From contig NC_066837.1 of assembly GCF_001640805.2 (NCBI RefSeq), positions 18,882,001 through 18,946,000 on the forward strand: DNA of 64,000 nucleotides. Direction: 5' to 3'. Shown piece after piece: positions 1 through 25,237 of this stretch (positions are counted from its first letter, which is position 1; every line of letters begins with the position of its first letter). A program made the position numbers and the translations under genes. This stretch comes from Lates calcarifer (lineage: Eukaryota; Chordata; Actinopteri; Centropomidae). The notes beneath the pieces were generated by a model. The model was not told where the DNA came from. It saw only the letters and a program-made list of their open reading frames with translations, and searched no databases.

Positions 1-1346
1 TCATGTCAGAAACTCCATAGGCTATATGGTAATTTTACACATTATACAGGTCATTAAAGGCGATGTTGACAGGTTATTATTATACATCTGTGTTGCCTTG
101 TGGCTGCACATAACAAACTGAGCTGCAGAGAAGGATTTTTTTTTATCACCTGGCAGGATCAGAAAGCCTAGAATAGCTTATTCAAAACTTTGATAATTTT
201 AAAAATATTTATTTATATATTCAGCCTTTACTTATACAAAAGAGCCTGAGCATACATGCTCTGTTGCAGCACTGCCATGTTAACAGTTGAACAGAAGAAA
301 CAAACAAAATAACAAGAACAGACAGATTCATTTATAAAACAGATAACTGACGGTAAACATGGTACAGGCTCAGTAAAAAAACAATCACAGGTCGAGTTGT
401 TCTTGAAGTTAGGGGGAGAGGTATGAATGTTCTGATTCCAAGGCAGTCTTTGCCTAGATCAGTTCTGGTTCAGGGCTCTTGGAGCATCAAGCCAGTCACT
501 GGAGTGGGTTAGACATGAGCCATAGTGCCAGAGGAGCAGAGATGAGATACAGTATAAGATGGGAATTTTCCAACAATGTTGTATCTGTACCAGCGGTTAT
601 TACATCATCTCAGACAGGGAAGGCCAGCCATCTTTATCAGTATTGAGTATTATCAGCAACGACGGACCTGAAGGCAGAGTGGTAAATTGAGGGGTGTCAG
701 AGTAAAGGCAGAAGCATGTCGATATTTGAAATCCCCTTAATCAGAACTGAGAGGAAAACTGGTGCACTGGTCTCCTCCATACAATCAGAGGACAGCTGGT
801 TTCTGAACAAAAGGCCAAGCACCCAGTTTAGCTACAAAGATGTCAACATGATATTTGAATGCTAATTTCTTACTGAGCCAGATGCCAAGATATTTTACAT
901 TTTGGAAGTGGAGAGATGTATATTATTGTTTTCTGTGTCTGTGGATGTTAACTAGTAAGAATTAAACTACCTACAAACTGCAGACAGACAAAGTTAGCAG
1001 CTAGCTGGTGAACGTAGCCAAAGAAGCAGATATTTTTCACGTTAGAAGCATGTTTCCAAACCAACAACATAACATATTGTTGCCTTATCAACTTGAAATG
1101 GGACTTAAGATAAAATGACTGATGATATGTCAATATTGTGTTCACAACTTGTTTCTACTGCCCTCAAGTGCCCCCCCCCCCAAAAAAAAAAACAAAAAAA
1201 AACACAAAAAACCACAGCTAACAGGTTTAATATGACAAACATCTTAAAGCAACAGTTGCCTACACAGCCATTACACATGGATTAAAATAAGCTTTTATTT
1301 ATAGTTTGTCAAATGTGCGACAGTCACTATCCTTTTAGCTCTGTTT
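1..1346. other. intergenic DNA upstream of cygb
   Basis: I find no convincing exon on either strand; reading frames are short and no protein family is recognisable. The segment is AT-rich. It has a mixed C-run/A-run tract at about 1171-1200. At about 985-1012 a short stretch, read on the minus strand, resembles the 'gttcaccagctag' motif of the repeat at 1347-1770, so a small inverted fragment of that family is likely. Confidence 0.6.
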
Positions 1347-1770
1347 TGGTTTCCACCAGGGAAATATCTGTATCTTTATCTGCTGAATGCTCCACTGATG
1401 TTCACCAGCTAGTCTCAAACTGTGTCTGTCTGCTGTTTACTGCTGAGCAGGTAGTGTGTAGTGCTTTTATCTGACCTTTTTTGCAACCGCCTGCTGCTGT
1501 TGCTGCTGGAAACGAGGCTGACTAGAGCTGTGAGCGTGAACCAAAACAGTGAGCTGAAAGACACTGAAACACTCTGTAGGGCTGAGGGGGAAAGGTCAGC
1601 TGTAAATCCTCCGTGGGTTCATCTCTGTGAGTAACAACTTTCATATTATACTTTGAGCCATTGTTACTGAAAATATGTAGAGTAGCTTTAATCGGATAGA
1701 ATCAGCAACACAAAAAACAGTATTGCATGCGTGAAGCTGGTTTTTCAGATTTTGGTCACATACAGAGACA
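1347..1770 (+). repeat. dispersed repeat family B, copy 1
   Basis: This stretch shares an ordered series of short matches with 14139-14395: a 'tccacca' block, 'gttcaccagct', 'aactgtgtg/c', a 'gagctgaaa' block and finally 'gattttggtcacata'. Order and approximate spacing are kept, which suggests two diverged copies of one interspersed element. No coding capacity is visible and I cannot name the family. Confidence 0.55.
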
Positions 1771-1855
1771 ATGTCTCCATAATAATTATAAAAATGATAA
1801 TAAGAAAATCATTGATACATCCATGTTTTTGTCTAAAACAGACAATATGTGTCTG

Positions 1856-1873
1856 TTGTGTGTGTGTGTGTGT

Positions 1874-1905
<32 letters not shown>
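1856..1905. repeat. (GT)n microsatellite
   Basis: This is an almost pure GT dinucleotide tract with one interruption (tgtggtgtg). It is followed within 30 bases by a CT-rich tract (about 1930-2020), so the region just upstream of the cygb leader alternates between purine/pyrimidine and homopyrimidine runs. Confidence 0.95.
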
Positions 1906-1908
<3 letters not shown>

Positions 1909-1920
1909 GGGGATGAGAGA

Positions 1921-2579
1921 CCCTTAACGCTCTCTTTCTCTCTCTCTCTCCCCCTCTTTATCTCCAGATTTCTCCACCCCTCTCTCTCTCTCGCTCTCTC
2001 TTTCTCTCTCTGTTTTTCTCCCCACCCCGCTCTCATTCCATCAGGTCCTCACAACACATACACCGCAGCCTCCGAACGCCTCATCTCCTCAGCCAGAGCG
2101 AGAGGATCAGAGAGAGGGAGAGTAGAAGTGACAAGAGGAGCAACATCAGCATCACTGACAAGCATCTCCCTCACTGGGGGAGAGAGGGGGACAGAAGGGA
2201 AAGTGGCAGGAGTGAGGAGAGAAGACAAGAGAGGGGGCAAAACAGTGAGGGAAATAAGTTTTTAGTCGGAAGGAGGACAAGTGAGGGAGAGTTTGGAGTG
2301 AGAGAGCTTGGTAGGTGGCAGTGGGGGGATTGGGCGCTCCATTTTCCCTTTTCTTTTTTTGGCTGTGAGCGCTGTCTGCCTCCGCTCTTCTCCTTCTCCC
2401 CTCCTCCTCCACCTCCTCCTCCTCTTCTTCTTCCTCCTCTCTGCTCCTCTTCTCACCCCGACTCTCCTCTCCCAGCTCCCGCCGTGGGGTCTCAGCTCTC
2501 CGTCTCCCTCCCCCCCTCCCTTGCTCCCTACCTCCCGCGAGCCCTGCTGGGAGCCTCCGGGCTGCTGCGCCGCAGGGGG
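1921..2579 (+). promoter_or_regulatory. cygb2: cygb promoter and 5' leader region, pyrimidine-rich, no ATG
   Basis: About 660 bases directly upstream of the cygb start codon hold no ATG on the + strand, as expected of a leader selected against upstream starts. The left part is CT-repeat, the middle is GA-rich (about 2095-2300), and the right part is a (CTC/TCC)-rich pyrimidine tract (about 2388-2530) that grades into CpG-rich sequence. I see no clear TATA box. The transcription start cannot be placed from sequence alone, so the boundary between promoter and leader is not resolved. Confidence 0.6.
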
Positions 2580-15225
<12,646 letters not shown>

Positions 15226-15676
15226 AGAGTTAGGAGGAAGAGGGGGTAAAGGAGTTTCCAGTGGACTTAATGAAATGGAGAAAAAGGAAAAATTATGTGT
15301 TTGTGATCATGTAAAATCTAAAAGGAGAGTGGGAAAAAAGCAAGGGGTTCTGCAAGGATGGTTTCACAGACATGGATGAGATTAACGTGGTAATCCGTGT
15401 AACTCTGTACTTTATGTTGGTGACATTTTGGTGCTAAGCCTTTGTCGCTGTGGTGTTTCTGCATCACACTTCCCAGAGATCGCTTGGACACCAAACGATG
15501 TAGCCATTTTACTTTTTAAGTTTTAGCTCATGTAAGTGGTGCTTTGGTGTGTGTTTATAGCCACGGAGGTGATCACTGCTAATGCTAACTATCCAGTTCT
15601 TCTTCTGTTTATTGCAGACAAACTGCCACCAAAAATATATAACACATCACTTCCTCTGTAGCATGGGATCTTTCCC

Positions 15677-15682
15677 ATTAAA
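15677..15682 (+). terminator. cygb2: candidate cygb poly(A) signal ATTAAA
   Basis: ATTAAA is the commonest variant poly(A) hexamer and lies 452 bases after the cygb stop. An AATAAA at 16132-16137 is an alternative end. Neither can be confirmed without transcript data. Confidence 0.35.
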
Positions 15683-16131
15683 GATCTACCAAGTGCTTAG
15701 ACATATCCAAAAGCTTTAATGAACTGGTAGATTTTTTTTTTTTTTCTGGTCTGTTACATTCATAGACAATTGACCCTCCACTATGCCTCACCTGGCCTGT
15801 TGCTAGGCTTGTCAACCTTTCCAGTTTAGTGTGGCACGTATACAGTTTACAGTGATAACAGAAGTAGATTTGTCAGTCAAATTCTTAGTTATATTTGAAG
15901 CAAGCAGTTCCTTGACTACTTCATTTTATTTTTAGAAGATTTTACCATGTGTAATGGAAACTGTAGCAGATCATCAGTTGTTGCATGCTCGCTAATTATT
16001 TTTAGATGCAAATTAAAAATTCTCAGATTGACTTGATTTAAATCAAGGGCCTTGAAGCGTTCGTAACAATTACATCATATCATGCTAAAGGACTAAGGCT
16101 GAAACTAAATATTCAAGATCTATGTAGAAGT

Positions 16132-16137
16132 AATAAA
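16132..16137 (+). terminator. cygb2: candidate cygb poly(A) signal AATAAA
   Basis: The first canonical AATAAA downstream of the cygb stop codon, about 0.9 kb into the 3' flank. Confidence 0.35.
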
Positions 16138-18800
16138 AAGAAATGATTTTTGTACTGCAGGATAGCTAAAATACTGTGTTACAGTAAAATATTTCAAGGA
16201 AAATGAAATAGTATTACATCCCCTGTGACTGGCTCAGATATTGGTACTATAAAGTTTAACTACAACTTGGTCCCCTCAAAATAACATAATTAGCTGATAA
16301 TATGGTCCTTAGTCTAAACGCTAGGTTCCTACTGTATGCAGTAAGTTAATTAGCAGGCATGCTAATGTTTGCAGCTTGTATTTCAGCAGATAAACACACT
16401 GTTCATCCATTGTAAACTTAAGCTCTTGTATTTTTGGTTTTGTAACAGCAATGAAAGATGTCATTACATGTGCAGATATTCAAAATCTTGACAGGCTTGC
16501 CATACCTAGTTACTTAAGGTATGACTGGACAGTCGCTGTTCAGGGAGGAGTTTTAGTGAATGGTCAGTTGGGAATGTCAGAAACACACATTTACACAAAA
16601 ATGTTGCGGATTATTACTTTATGGAGTTCATTTCTGTGGAAACCTGTGAGAAAAGCATCTTCTGGCTAAGCCACACATATGAATACACCTCATGATATTT
16701 TGAAAGCGAGATTAAGAAATGTTTTGACAAGGAATGATTTTTAAGCTATGAGAGGGGGGCAGTTAGTTGTTGAAGCCCCAGCTATGGGACCATGGAGCTG
16801 CTGACTGTTAATAGATTCTCTTTGTGTCCTACTACTAGTATATCCTCATGTTTAGGGGACCTGAGCCCCTTTCTCTCTCTATTGATGCATTGCGTGCTCT
16901 TAATGTCTTGTTTAACTTTACTGAGGTGTTGTTTGTATAAGTGTACAGTGGGCAAGTGTGCATACTCTTCTGCCTTTGTTTACAACTCATTGGCACAGTT
17001 GATCTGTTGACGTGTTGAAGAGGGCTGTTTTTTCTTTGCTAAAAGTCTTGGACTAGCAACAACGCTTTAAGTTCTTTTTTTTCTTGCCTATCACTTTCAT
17101 TACACAAACACACATTGTGAAGAACTATCAGCAGATGGACACAGTCAGTCACCACATATGTACACATTCACACACAGGCATGCTATAAGACCTCTCCTGT
17201 GCTAATATTTACAGGACTACTGTCAGTTAGTTTACCTCTTCAAAACCCCATCACAGAGACATGCTGCATTAAAGGCTCCATTAAGGGCTTTAGAAACTCA
17301 CTGGAGGTCTGCGAAAATCCATGTCAGCTTTAGAAGCGCCATAAGTCTGTTTCGTCTGTTTAGACTTCTGACCAATGCAATGCACGAAGTGACATTTAAA
17401 TACAAATACATGAAATGCATAATTTGAATTGTACTGCCTACGCTCTAACACAGTGGATGATTTCTTCAAGAGGAATGGTGCCAGATTAATGTCCTCATAG
17501 TTTCTCCGTAATCTGTCCCTCCTGTGCATACCGTCAAACTTTCTTTACCTTACTTAACCTCAACTTCTTCTTGTCGCCGGTGCGTGCGCCAGTGTTTGCT
17601 AGTCCCCATCTGCGACTCTCTCTCCAGTCAATTCCCAAACATAAGCAGCAAATCTGTTTAGGATGGACATTTGATCCAATTTTCAGTTTGCATCTGCTCG
17701 AGTGACGTCCTATATCTCCCATCTGAACCCCCCTTGGCATCGGCATCTGGCATTAATGAGGAGGTAATGAGTCTCCTCTCCTCCTCATTTGGTCATTCAT
17801 CTACTGTAACTTCCCATTGCCTCTGTTAGGACCGCGCCACTGACAACAAAAACAATTACGACTGGACAGATGGCCTCGAAGCCACCCTGCCATGGCAGCC
17901 ATTCACAACAATTCTCGTTAAAAAAATTCATTCACTTGCAGGAAAATGAATTCAGTCCGATTACATTCAAGGATAAGTATCACTAATAGACCACTGTTTT
18001 CCAAGTGCTCACCATTTTACGCCACCCCCCACCAGTGTGTAAATTGATTGACTTTTATCAACCAGGAATAATATTGGGGAAACTACTGAAGAGAAAAAGG
18101 AGCAAAGTTAAATTTGATTGAGTTATTATCAAAAATACGAACTGCATGTTTACAGTTAGTTGGCTAATTAGTTTCCGTTGCAAGTTAAAATCTGCAAAAA
18201 ACAGTCTTTGCATAAGAAGGCACAAAGCTCTCCTGCTTGAGAGAAAGATCGCCTCTTTTTCTTTTCCTCTCTGTCACACATCTGTTCATCTTGTACAAAT
18301 ACCTCTGATTCATTGACCTTTTCACAGCAGATATTTTTACTTGTCGAGCACAGGTGGAACTAATGACATTAACGACGGCTCTGATCCTGCAATCACTGCA
18401 ACGTAGCAATTAAAGTGCTATTAGATACACCTGTGTGTCAAGTCAAAATGTCCGCTGGTCTGTTCGACTTGAGCTTCTTTTCCTCTGGTCACATGTGCTC
18501 CCTCTGTAACGGCTCTGTGCCCTCTGCCAGTTTGAGAGCCACTGCCTTAGACCAAACTCTTAAATCATCACTAAGTCTATTTCCATCTGCCTGGTTTTAT
18601 GCACATTTTCAATCTGTAGCTGAAGAGAAAAAACTAGATTTGGGTGGAAAGGAAAGGATTTATTTAAATGGTTCAGGCATTTTGCTGACAGATTTATTCA
18701 GAATAATATTAATATGCTTAATATCTCCATGGTGTCATTATAATTTAATGCATATTGGTGTATGGAAGTCAAGAACAGCTATCACATTTTAAAAATCCCA

Positions 18801-18936
18801 TTATCACAAGTTAATGTCCTGTTATCTTATAGTCTCAGTGTAGCAGAGTTTTGTTTCCTTGAGATAATGAGATAATTAACCTGCTATGTTAGGATACGGT
18901 TATCATGAGATAACAAGATAACTTGTGATGTGATAG
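18801..18936. repeat. inverted repeat, about 30-base arms
   Basis: The left arm (18801-18830, ttatcacaagttaatg...) and the right arm (18903-18936, ...ataacttgtgatgtgatag) are imperfect reverse complements with a loop of about 70 bases. The loop also holds repeated 'gagataat' words. This could be a small MITE-like element or a stem-loop. No target-site duplication is evident. Confidence 0.55.
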
Positions 18937-19498
18937 TTACAATCGCAGCCACTCTCAGTTTCAATATCTGTAAAAATAAAATAAAATAAAATTTACACCC
19001 AACTCTTTGCAGACGTATATGGAAAGCTCCCATTAAACAAGTTCCTTTTTAAGTTGAACTGGAGAGTCGTAAGTAAAAATACACACAGGAGTCAAACAAA
19101 CCTCAAGCTAAACTATTTCCACTTTGGCTCAAATAGCTCTGGAGGCAGTAAAGCTGTTGTCAGTCATGAAAGATCCATTTTAAATACACACCAGTCCCTA
19201 TTCTTCTCTCGACTCCTGACATCTGCGTTCCTCCGAGGTCAGACCTCAAGCAGCTCGCAGTTCAGGAGTATTTTTGTTAAAAGCCCCCCCGATGTTGTGT
19301 TTATTAAACACTGTGTAGTGTGAAACCCATCTGCAAACACACTCACACAGAATGCAGACGTACTGTTTCTCTTGCTAAGCTGCAGGTTTTGTGTCCCTTT
19401 TCCTCTATATGCAGCATGTTCCTCATCACACTATGAACACACACACGTACAATTATGTGCAGACACATCCCAATCAAGTTCACTGAATTTCTTTATCA

Positions 19499-19501
<3 letters not shown>

Positions 19502-19578
<77 letters not shown>
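19502..19578. repeat. compound (CT)n(CA)n microsatellite
   Basis: About 24 CT units run directly into about 14 CA units, a pyrimidine-strand tract that switches to alternating purine-pyrimidine. Confidence 0.97.
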
Positions 19579-19582
<4 letters not shown>

Positions 19583-19990
19583 GACGTATGGTCTTGCATC
19601 AAATTGGCTGAGTTGGGCATGTCCTTGCATGCCGAAGTGTACTACAGCAGGACTTAATCCAATATATATTTTCAGTCATTTTAAGCTGAAAATTAGACAA
19701 ACTTTCCTTTGCTTGTTAATCCATCTCACACATTCATTCTCTTCCAGCAAATAAGGGCATCACAGCACATGTGGAACTATGTGTTTTTGTTGTGAAATGT
19801 TTCTGTCTATCAGTTAAAAAGTTAGGACTTTATATTTTTCTAAATATATCTATGAGAAGGAATCTATGTATTTGAATACTGTATATGAATATGTCATCGT
19901 ATACTGCATTGTTGGTGGGAGCGAGTGCAGTGGCTTTGTAGTGTTTTTGAGCATGTTTGCACAGCCTACCACAAACTTGTATCTTTGCAG

Positions 19991-20023
19991 ACCTGGTGAA
20001 AATGAATCATGACCATCAATAAA
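19991..20023 (+). other. possible alternative terminal exon with AATAAA
   Basis: A TTGTATCTTTGCAG acceptor precedes a short segment with stops in frame 0 (acc tgg tga), followed by AATAAA at 20018-20023. This is the layout of a short noncoding last exon. It could end an alternative cygb transcript, but the AATAAA is very close to the acceptor and nothing shows it is used. Confidence 0.2.
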
Positions 20024-22651
20024 ATATACTTATAAATAAATATAAATTTGTCTCTGTCTGTCCTGAAGCTTTTACAGAACTGATTATATTTCTTCTAGCT
20101 TCATCTAATGTTAGTTTTCACTACACACATGGACAAATACTAGATGTCAACATTTAAGCTTAAATCAGAAATGATCAGATTCAAGTCAAGAAGAGAAAGC
20201 AGAAGTTAAATAGGGCTTGTAGGCTGTTGCAACTGCTAGTCCATGCTCACCAGAAAATGTTACGTTCAGGTTACATCACCTGAAAAAAAAAAAAAAAAGA
20301 ATTTGTACATTTGATTCAAAACATATTTTTTAATCCAGAATGATTTGAAATGTGACCGAGAGTAGGATTAACGTCACTGAGATCAGGCTATTGGCTGCAC
20401 TGCAGCCTTTCGGCATATTTTTCCATTTCGCCTAGGTGGATAAAACTTTCTGAAAATACTTTGGGAAATCACTATTGGAAAAAAAATAGAGAATTGACAA
20501 TGGTTTTATGAGGACAATGTTATAGTTAAGGTGTGGTTAGCTTGGTTAGATTTGGGGGAAGGTTGTGGTTTAGACACAATAAATACTCAGATATGGTTCA
20601 GGGACCTTTGTTGTCATGGTTACAATAGTAAATATCTAGCTAAGGTTATGCAACAATCACTGTCATGCTTAAAAGAGAGGTAACAGTAAACAAAATGGCT
20701 TTCCCCTTAAAAAATAATCTGATGTTTTTAATTGATTTTCTCTGGAAGACAGTTTGGTTTACCCCTGATGGCTGAGTTTACCCCAATAACCAATATCATT
20801 TTGGCATAGAAATAAGATTTATGAAATCATAAAGGTAAAACAAGTGCAAAGGTCCCAGTCAGTATGAAAGGTAAAAATATAGAAGAAACACAAAGCTATT
20901 TAAATAGACACATCTAAGAAGGATTTAGAGGAATAATGAAAAAAACAAGATAAAAAGAAGGTAAACTGGATTAAAACAGAACAAACAGAAGAATAAAAAA
21001 ATAACTGTTCAGTGTGACATATAAACAGTGAAGTTTTAAGCCTTGATTTAAAGGAGCTGAGAGCTGGAGGGTGTTGCAGATATGTGGCACTCAGAAAATG
21101 AATGCTGCTTCTCCACAGGAGGTCTGGATGGTTCATAACATAGCAGCAGAGCAGAAATGTATTTTGGCTCAGTGCTTTCTAAACCAGTAGTATTTCTTAG
21201 ATCAATTCTTTGACACACATGAAGCCGCAGCAAAGCTCTGAGAACTAGTGTGACGTGTGCCACTTTCTACTGTTAGTGAGGACCGAAGCAGCAGAGGACG
21301 AGGAGAATGGATTTTTTTTTCTTTCTGTTAAAAAGATTTTGTTCTTTGAGGACAAATCAGCATGTTTTATTCTGCCTTTTCCAGTCTAAACTTAGTTTCT
21401 CAGCCAAAGGTGAACTTGACCCAGATAACCCAGCATCACATGTATCTCCTACCTGCAGGTAGTCAGTGCTTGGCAGTCCCACTGTTTCAGGAACAAGAGA
21501 TAATTAAATGAAATGAGATGTAAATGTTCTTAATCAATGATTAATGGTTGCCTGTTCACTGCTTGATGCTCCAGGCGAGACTCTATCTATGGCTCCAGTG
21601 GGAGGTTCATGCAGGGAGGAAGACACTCATTTTTCAAATCCATACAATAATTTATTCAGACCGTACATCTTATCATCAAATGGAAGAACGGACTTTGTTA
21701 TGACTGCTTTTTGAATGCAGAGAAGTGTTTGGAGTTTGTAATATTTTGACGTACTGTCATAAAAACCATTCATACATGCTGTGGCAATTTCAGTTATGTA
21801 CAATTTCTGCATTTTTTGCACTACATTACTGTGCAACGGTTGGGTTGAGGATGTATATTTTGCCTGTGGGAACCAATCTCAGGAAATCAATTTTGCCTTT
21901 CTTGCTGCCTGGCTTTGAGTAACAGGAATAGGTGAAGCAGGTAAACAACACCCGGGGAATCAGAAAATAGAGTCATTCTCCCACGAGCGTATCCGTTGTG
22001 CACAGCGTGGTCGACAGGACACTGACTTGTCACCATGGCGACACATTTTTCTACACTGCCAGATATTGTCATTTCCAGAGAGTGCCGGTAACACGGGCTC
22101 CTCGCCTCCTGTGGGACTGATGTGCAAACATACCTGGACAAAAACTACCTTCACACAACCCTGAGAACACAAAGCGGCTAACAACAGGTAATGAGATATT
22201 CAGATTAACCAGTAAACTGACAGAGTAGTAAAACTTGGTGAGAGGTCACCACTGGGGATTCACAAGCTTTGTATTGTTGGTGGCAGGAGGTACATTGGTA
22301 CTGTACTGTCCACTGATCCGTGCATTTTAATGTCAATAATGATGTGTAATGTGAAAGAGGTTGATCATAGTGACAAACCTACAGGCAGTTCCCCTCAGCT
22401 CTACAGAGCCTTTTAGCATCTTTCAGCTCAGTGTTTTCATTTTATTGTTTGGTTTGCTCTCATTTGCTCTAATAAAACCACCGCTGTGCACTACCTGCCC
22501 AGCACTAAACAGCTAATAGACAAAGTTAGCCAGTAGCTGTAGGGTTGAGTGCAACCTCCTGACAACAAGAGGAAGAGCACCTGTGATTGTTGTGTTTGGC
22601 TGAACAACATCCATGCATCGATTATCTATACTGCTTAGCCTTAAGGGCGGC

Positions 22652-22668
22652 GGGGGGGGGGGGGGGGG
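22652..22668. repeat. G17 homopolymer
   Basis: A run of 17 G, preceded by 'gggcggc'; such tracts can form G-quadruplex-type structure and are prone to length error in sequencing. Confidence 0.9.
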
Positions 22669-24204
22669 TTGGGACAAGAATATAATATCAGGCCTGTTCT
22701 AGCATCCATCATCTATTTGTTGAGCATTTTCACTGCAATTCCTCAAATACAGGAACCTGGGAGTCATCTGCTCAAAATATGGACAAACTTGCTTCAATAA
22801 ATCCTCTAATTCTTTGAGTCAAACAAGGCCGGAGCACGGCTAAGCCAGCACATGGGGGTCAACACAAATAACAGCTCTGTGACACTTAAAACCCCCTGAA
22901 TTTTAGGCCCCGGTGAGTCCGAGCAGCTCTCCATCAACACAAAGCTTGAGAGGAGGCCTGAAGCATTTTCCAATTAGGCGGCATGAAGCTGGTCTCAAAG
23001 CTGCTAGATGAGATGCACAGCCACATCGCTGCAACTTGACATTCCTGACAGCCACTTGTGTGAACTTCCATCTGTCTGCTGTCCATGCACCAGAGGTTTC
23101 ATGACAAAGCAGTGACAGCAGAGTCACAGACGCTGTTGCCGGGAATGTCATCACTGGCTTGAGAATATCCACGTCCGGCTGTCGGCAAGAAATATAACTT
23201 CAGCCTAATGAGACAGAGAATGGGGAGGCTTAGGATTTGATTTGTGTGCGCGTGTGTATCCACTGCGCGTGTATTTATAGCCATTCTCTGTCTTGGAGCT
23301 ATCCTCATTATGCTTGCCAGGTTGTTGTTTTGTTCTACTTAACAACGGTCATCATGTCCTAAAAGTGCCTGAGTGGGATACGGCTTTTAACGTGGCTCGA
23401 AATGCTACAGCAGGCGATCCTCAGTTATTCACAGATTCATGTGGACATACCTTGTTGTATGAGCAGCACATGAACAGTAAAAAGTAACTTCTAGCACTGT
23501 GGGGCATTGCTTTTTATTTAACGTCTACCAATATTTATGCTACTAAACCCAGATTATCTTTCGTTTATCAGGAGACTTTCATATGTGATCATCATGAGGA
23601 AAAGTCTGGTTTGTTGCCAACAGTTTGTTACAAATGTGTGGGAAATGTATAAGATCTTATAAGTGTTGTTTGGACTCAAAGGCAGGCAGAGCAGGTAAGG
23701 TCACAAGACAATTTGACTGAAAAACAGATACTAAAGTGAAGCCTTGTTTCCTGGCTCTGTCTGGCCAGAAGCCTTTGTTGCATGTAATTTTCAATCTTTC
23801 TTCCCTCATTGTCATATCTATACTGCTGACTCGCTAAAAACTCACCACTGGACTGCCATTAGCAACAGGTAAGCACTCAACAAACATAAACAAGTCCAAA
23901 AAGGAAGCAGACAAGCTGGCAAAAACCAAAAACAAGCTGGGATCATTAGCAGGCAGGCCAGATGCTAATGCCTTGTTGTTGTCATATGGGAAGAATTCCC
24001 ATGTTTACAACTTTCGAACTCAAGACTCAAGTTGTATGATTGCAGAGTTAAAGATACTAACACAAAACAACAACAAAAACTCATAGGTAGATGCTTTTCA
24101 TAGGAGATTACGAACTAAACAATAACTGCACACACATCACAGCATAGCTTAGGTATGCAGCAGTGCTGTGCCTCAATAATGCACCATGTCATCTTTTCTA
24201 ATCT

Positions 24205-24222
24205 GGGGATTGACTAATCCCC
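24205..24222. promoter_or_regulatory. prcd: imperfect palindrome with paired CRX/OTX-type sites
   Basis: GGGGATTGACTAATCCCC lies about 160 bases upstream of the prcd ATG. It holds TAATCC and, on the opposite strand, CAATCC, in head-to-head arrangement. TAATCC is the core bound by K50 homeodomain factors such as CRX and OTX2, which drive photoreceptor genes. The position relative to a photoreceptor gene makes function plausible; this is inference from motif and place only. Confidence 0.45.
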
Positions 24223-24381
24223 CGACGTTCCTGATCCAGGCAGGCAGGCGGAGAGGGAGAGGAGAGACAAACACCTGGTGACTGGAAAAGGTCTCCTCTG
24301 CTGTGGTGAGTGGATTCACTATGAATGGTTCATGTTGACCCTGCTGTCTCTTTAGCTGCAGGGCGGTGTGCTCTGGGGACC

Positions 24382-24455
24382 ATGTGCACCACCATCATGT
24401 TTCTCTCCACTCTGGCTCTCGTACTGCGCCAGCACTTCACCAGCCGAGCCAAGAC
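24382..24455 (+). CDS. prcd: prcd exon 1 (residues 1-25, codon 25 split)
   Basis: The ATG lies in a good context (gggaccATGT, with A at -3 if counted from acc). The exon ends at AAGAC|GTAAGT, a strong donor after the second base of codon 25. It holds the membrane-anchoring N-terminus and the basic RQHFTSRAK segment. It is too short to stand out in ordinary reading-frame listings. Confidence 0.85.
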
Positions 24456-25178
24456 GTAAGTTGGGTTTTTTTGTTGACCTTTATCCATGCAGTCGTTCAT
24501 ACGCGCTTTGGTGCTGCCAAGTGAAATCCTTTTCATATAATCAAACTATGTCTAACAAATCATTTCCATCAGAGCCTTAGGAGGGTAACACAGGAAACTC
24601 AACCCAGACGTGACTGCAAGAAGACTCTGATTTTGAATCAGTTGAAACTTTATCATAAACCACCAACCACCAACCAAACACTGTAAGGTTTTCTAGGTAT
24701 TTCAAAAGAAATCACAAAATCTCATTTATTCATTTCACTGTTCACTGTCATTTTCTGTAAATTGTGTCTCCCTACATTATGGTCTAGTGCCCGATATGTA
24801 AATATTCTGGAGGTAAATTGATCTATAAACCATTGAGTTATCACAAGAAGTCAGACTCATATAATATGCATGTGTAATCACAGATGTAAACTTCCCTTTG
24901 TGTCATTGTAGACCCCCTGAACCTCCAGATAAGTTACAGGATACATGACCTCAGTATCCTCAGTGGAAGCCCCTGGACACTAATCCTGTCTGTTGTTGGT
25001 CTGCTGAGTCCTCATAGTCATATCCGTGACAATGAAGAGCACATATGTGTCTGAGTAGCAACTATGAACACCTGCTCTTTCTTTGTGTAGCACGATACTG
25101 TGGCACAATCTTTTCTATTTTACATTTTTTTTTTAGTGAAAATGCAGGAGGGAGGGCTTGTTTCATACATGTAAAATG

Positions 25179-25237
<59 letters not shown>

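Larger units (their letters stand above)
15226..24204 (+). other. cygb 3' UTR and cygb-prcd intergenic region
   Basis: No coding exon is convincing in these 9 kb. The 3' UTR of cygb presumably occupies its first part, with candidate poly(A) signals listed separately. The rest is AT-rich, with a compound CT/CA microsatellite (19502-19578), an inverted repeat (18801-18936), a G17 run (22652-22668), and short 'gcatgctaatgtt'-type repeat fragments near 16350. Several short minus-strand reading frames resemble no family known to me. Confidence 0.65.

Noticed and set aside
24306..24355. Possible 5' UTR intron of prcd (GTGAGT at 24306 to TTTAG at 24355)
   Set aside because: At 50 bases it is shorter than a normal vertebrate intron; the sites are more likely chance.
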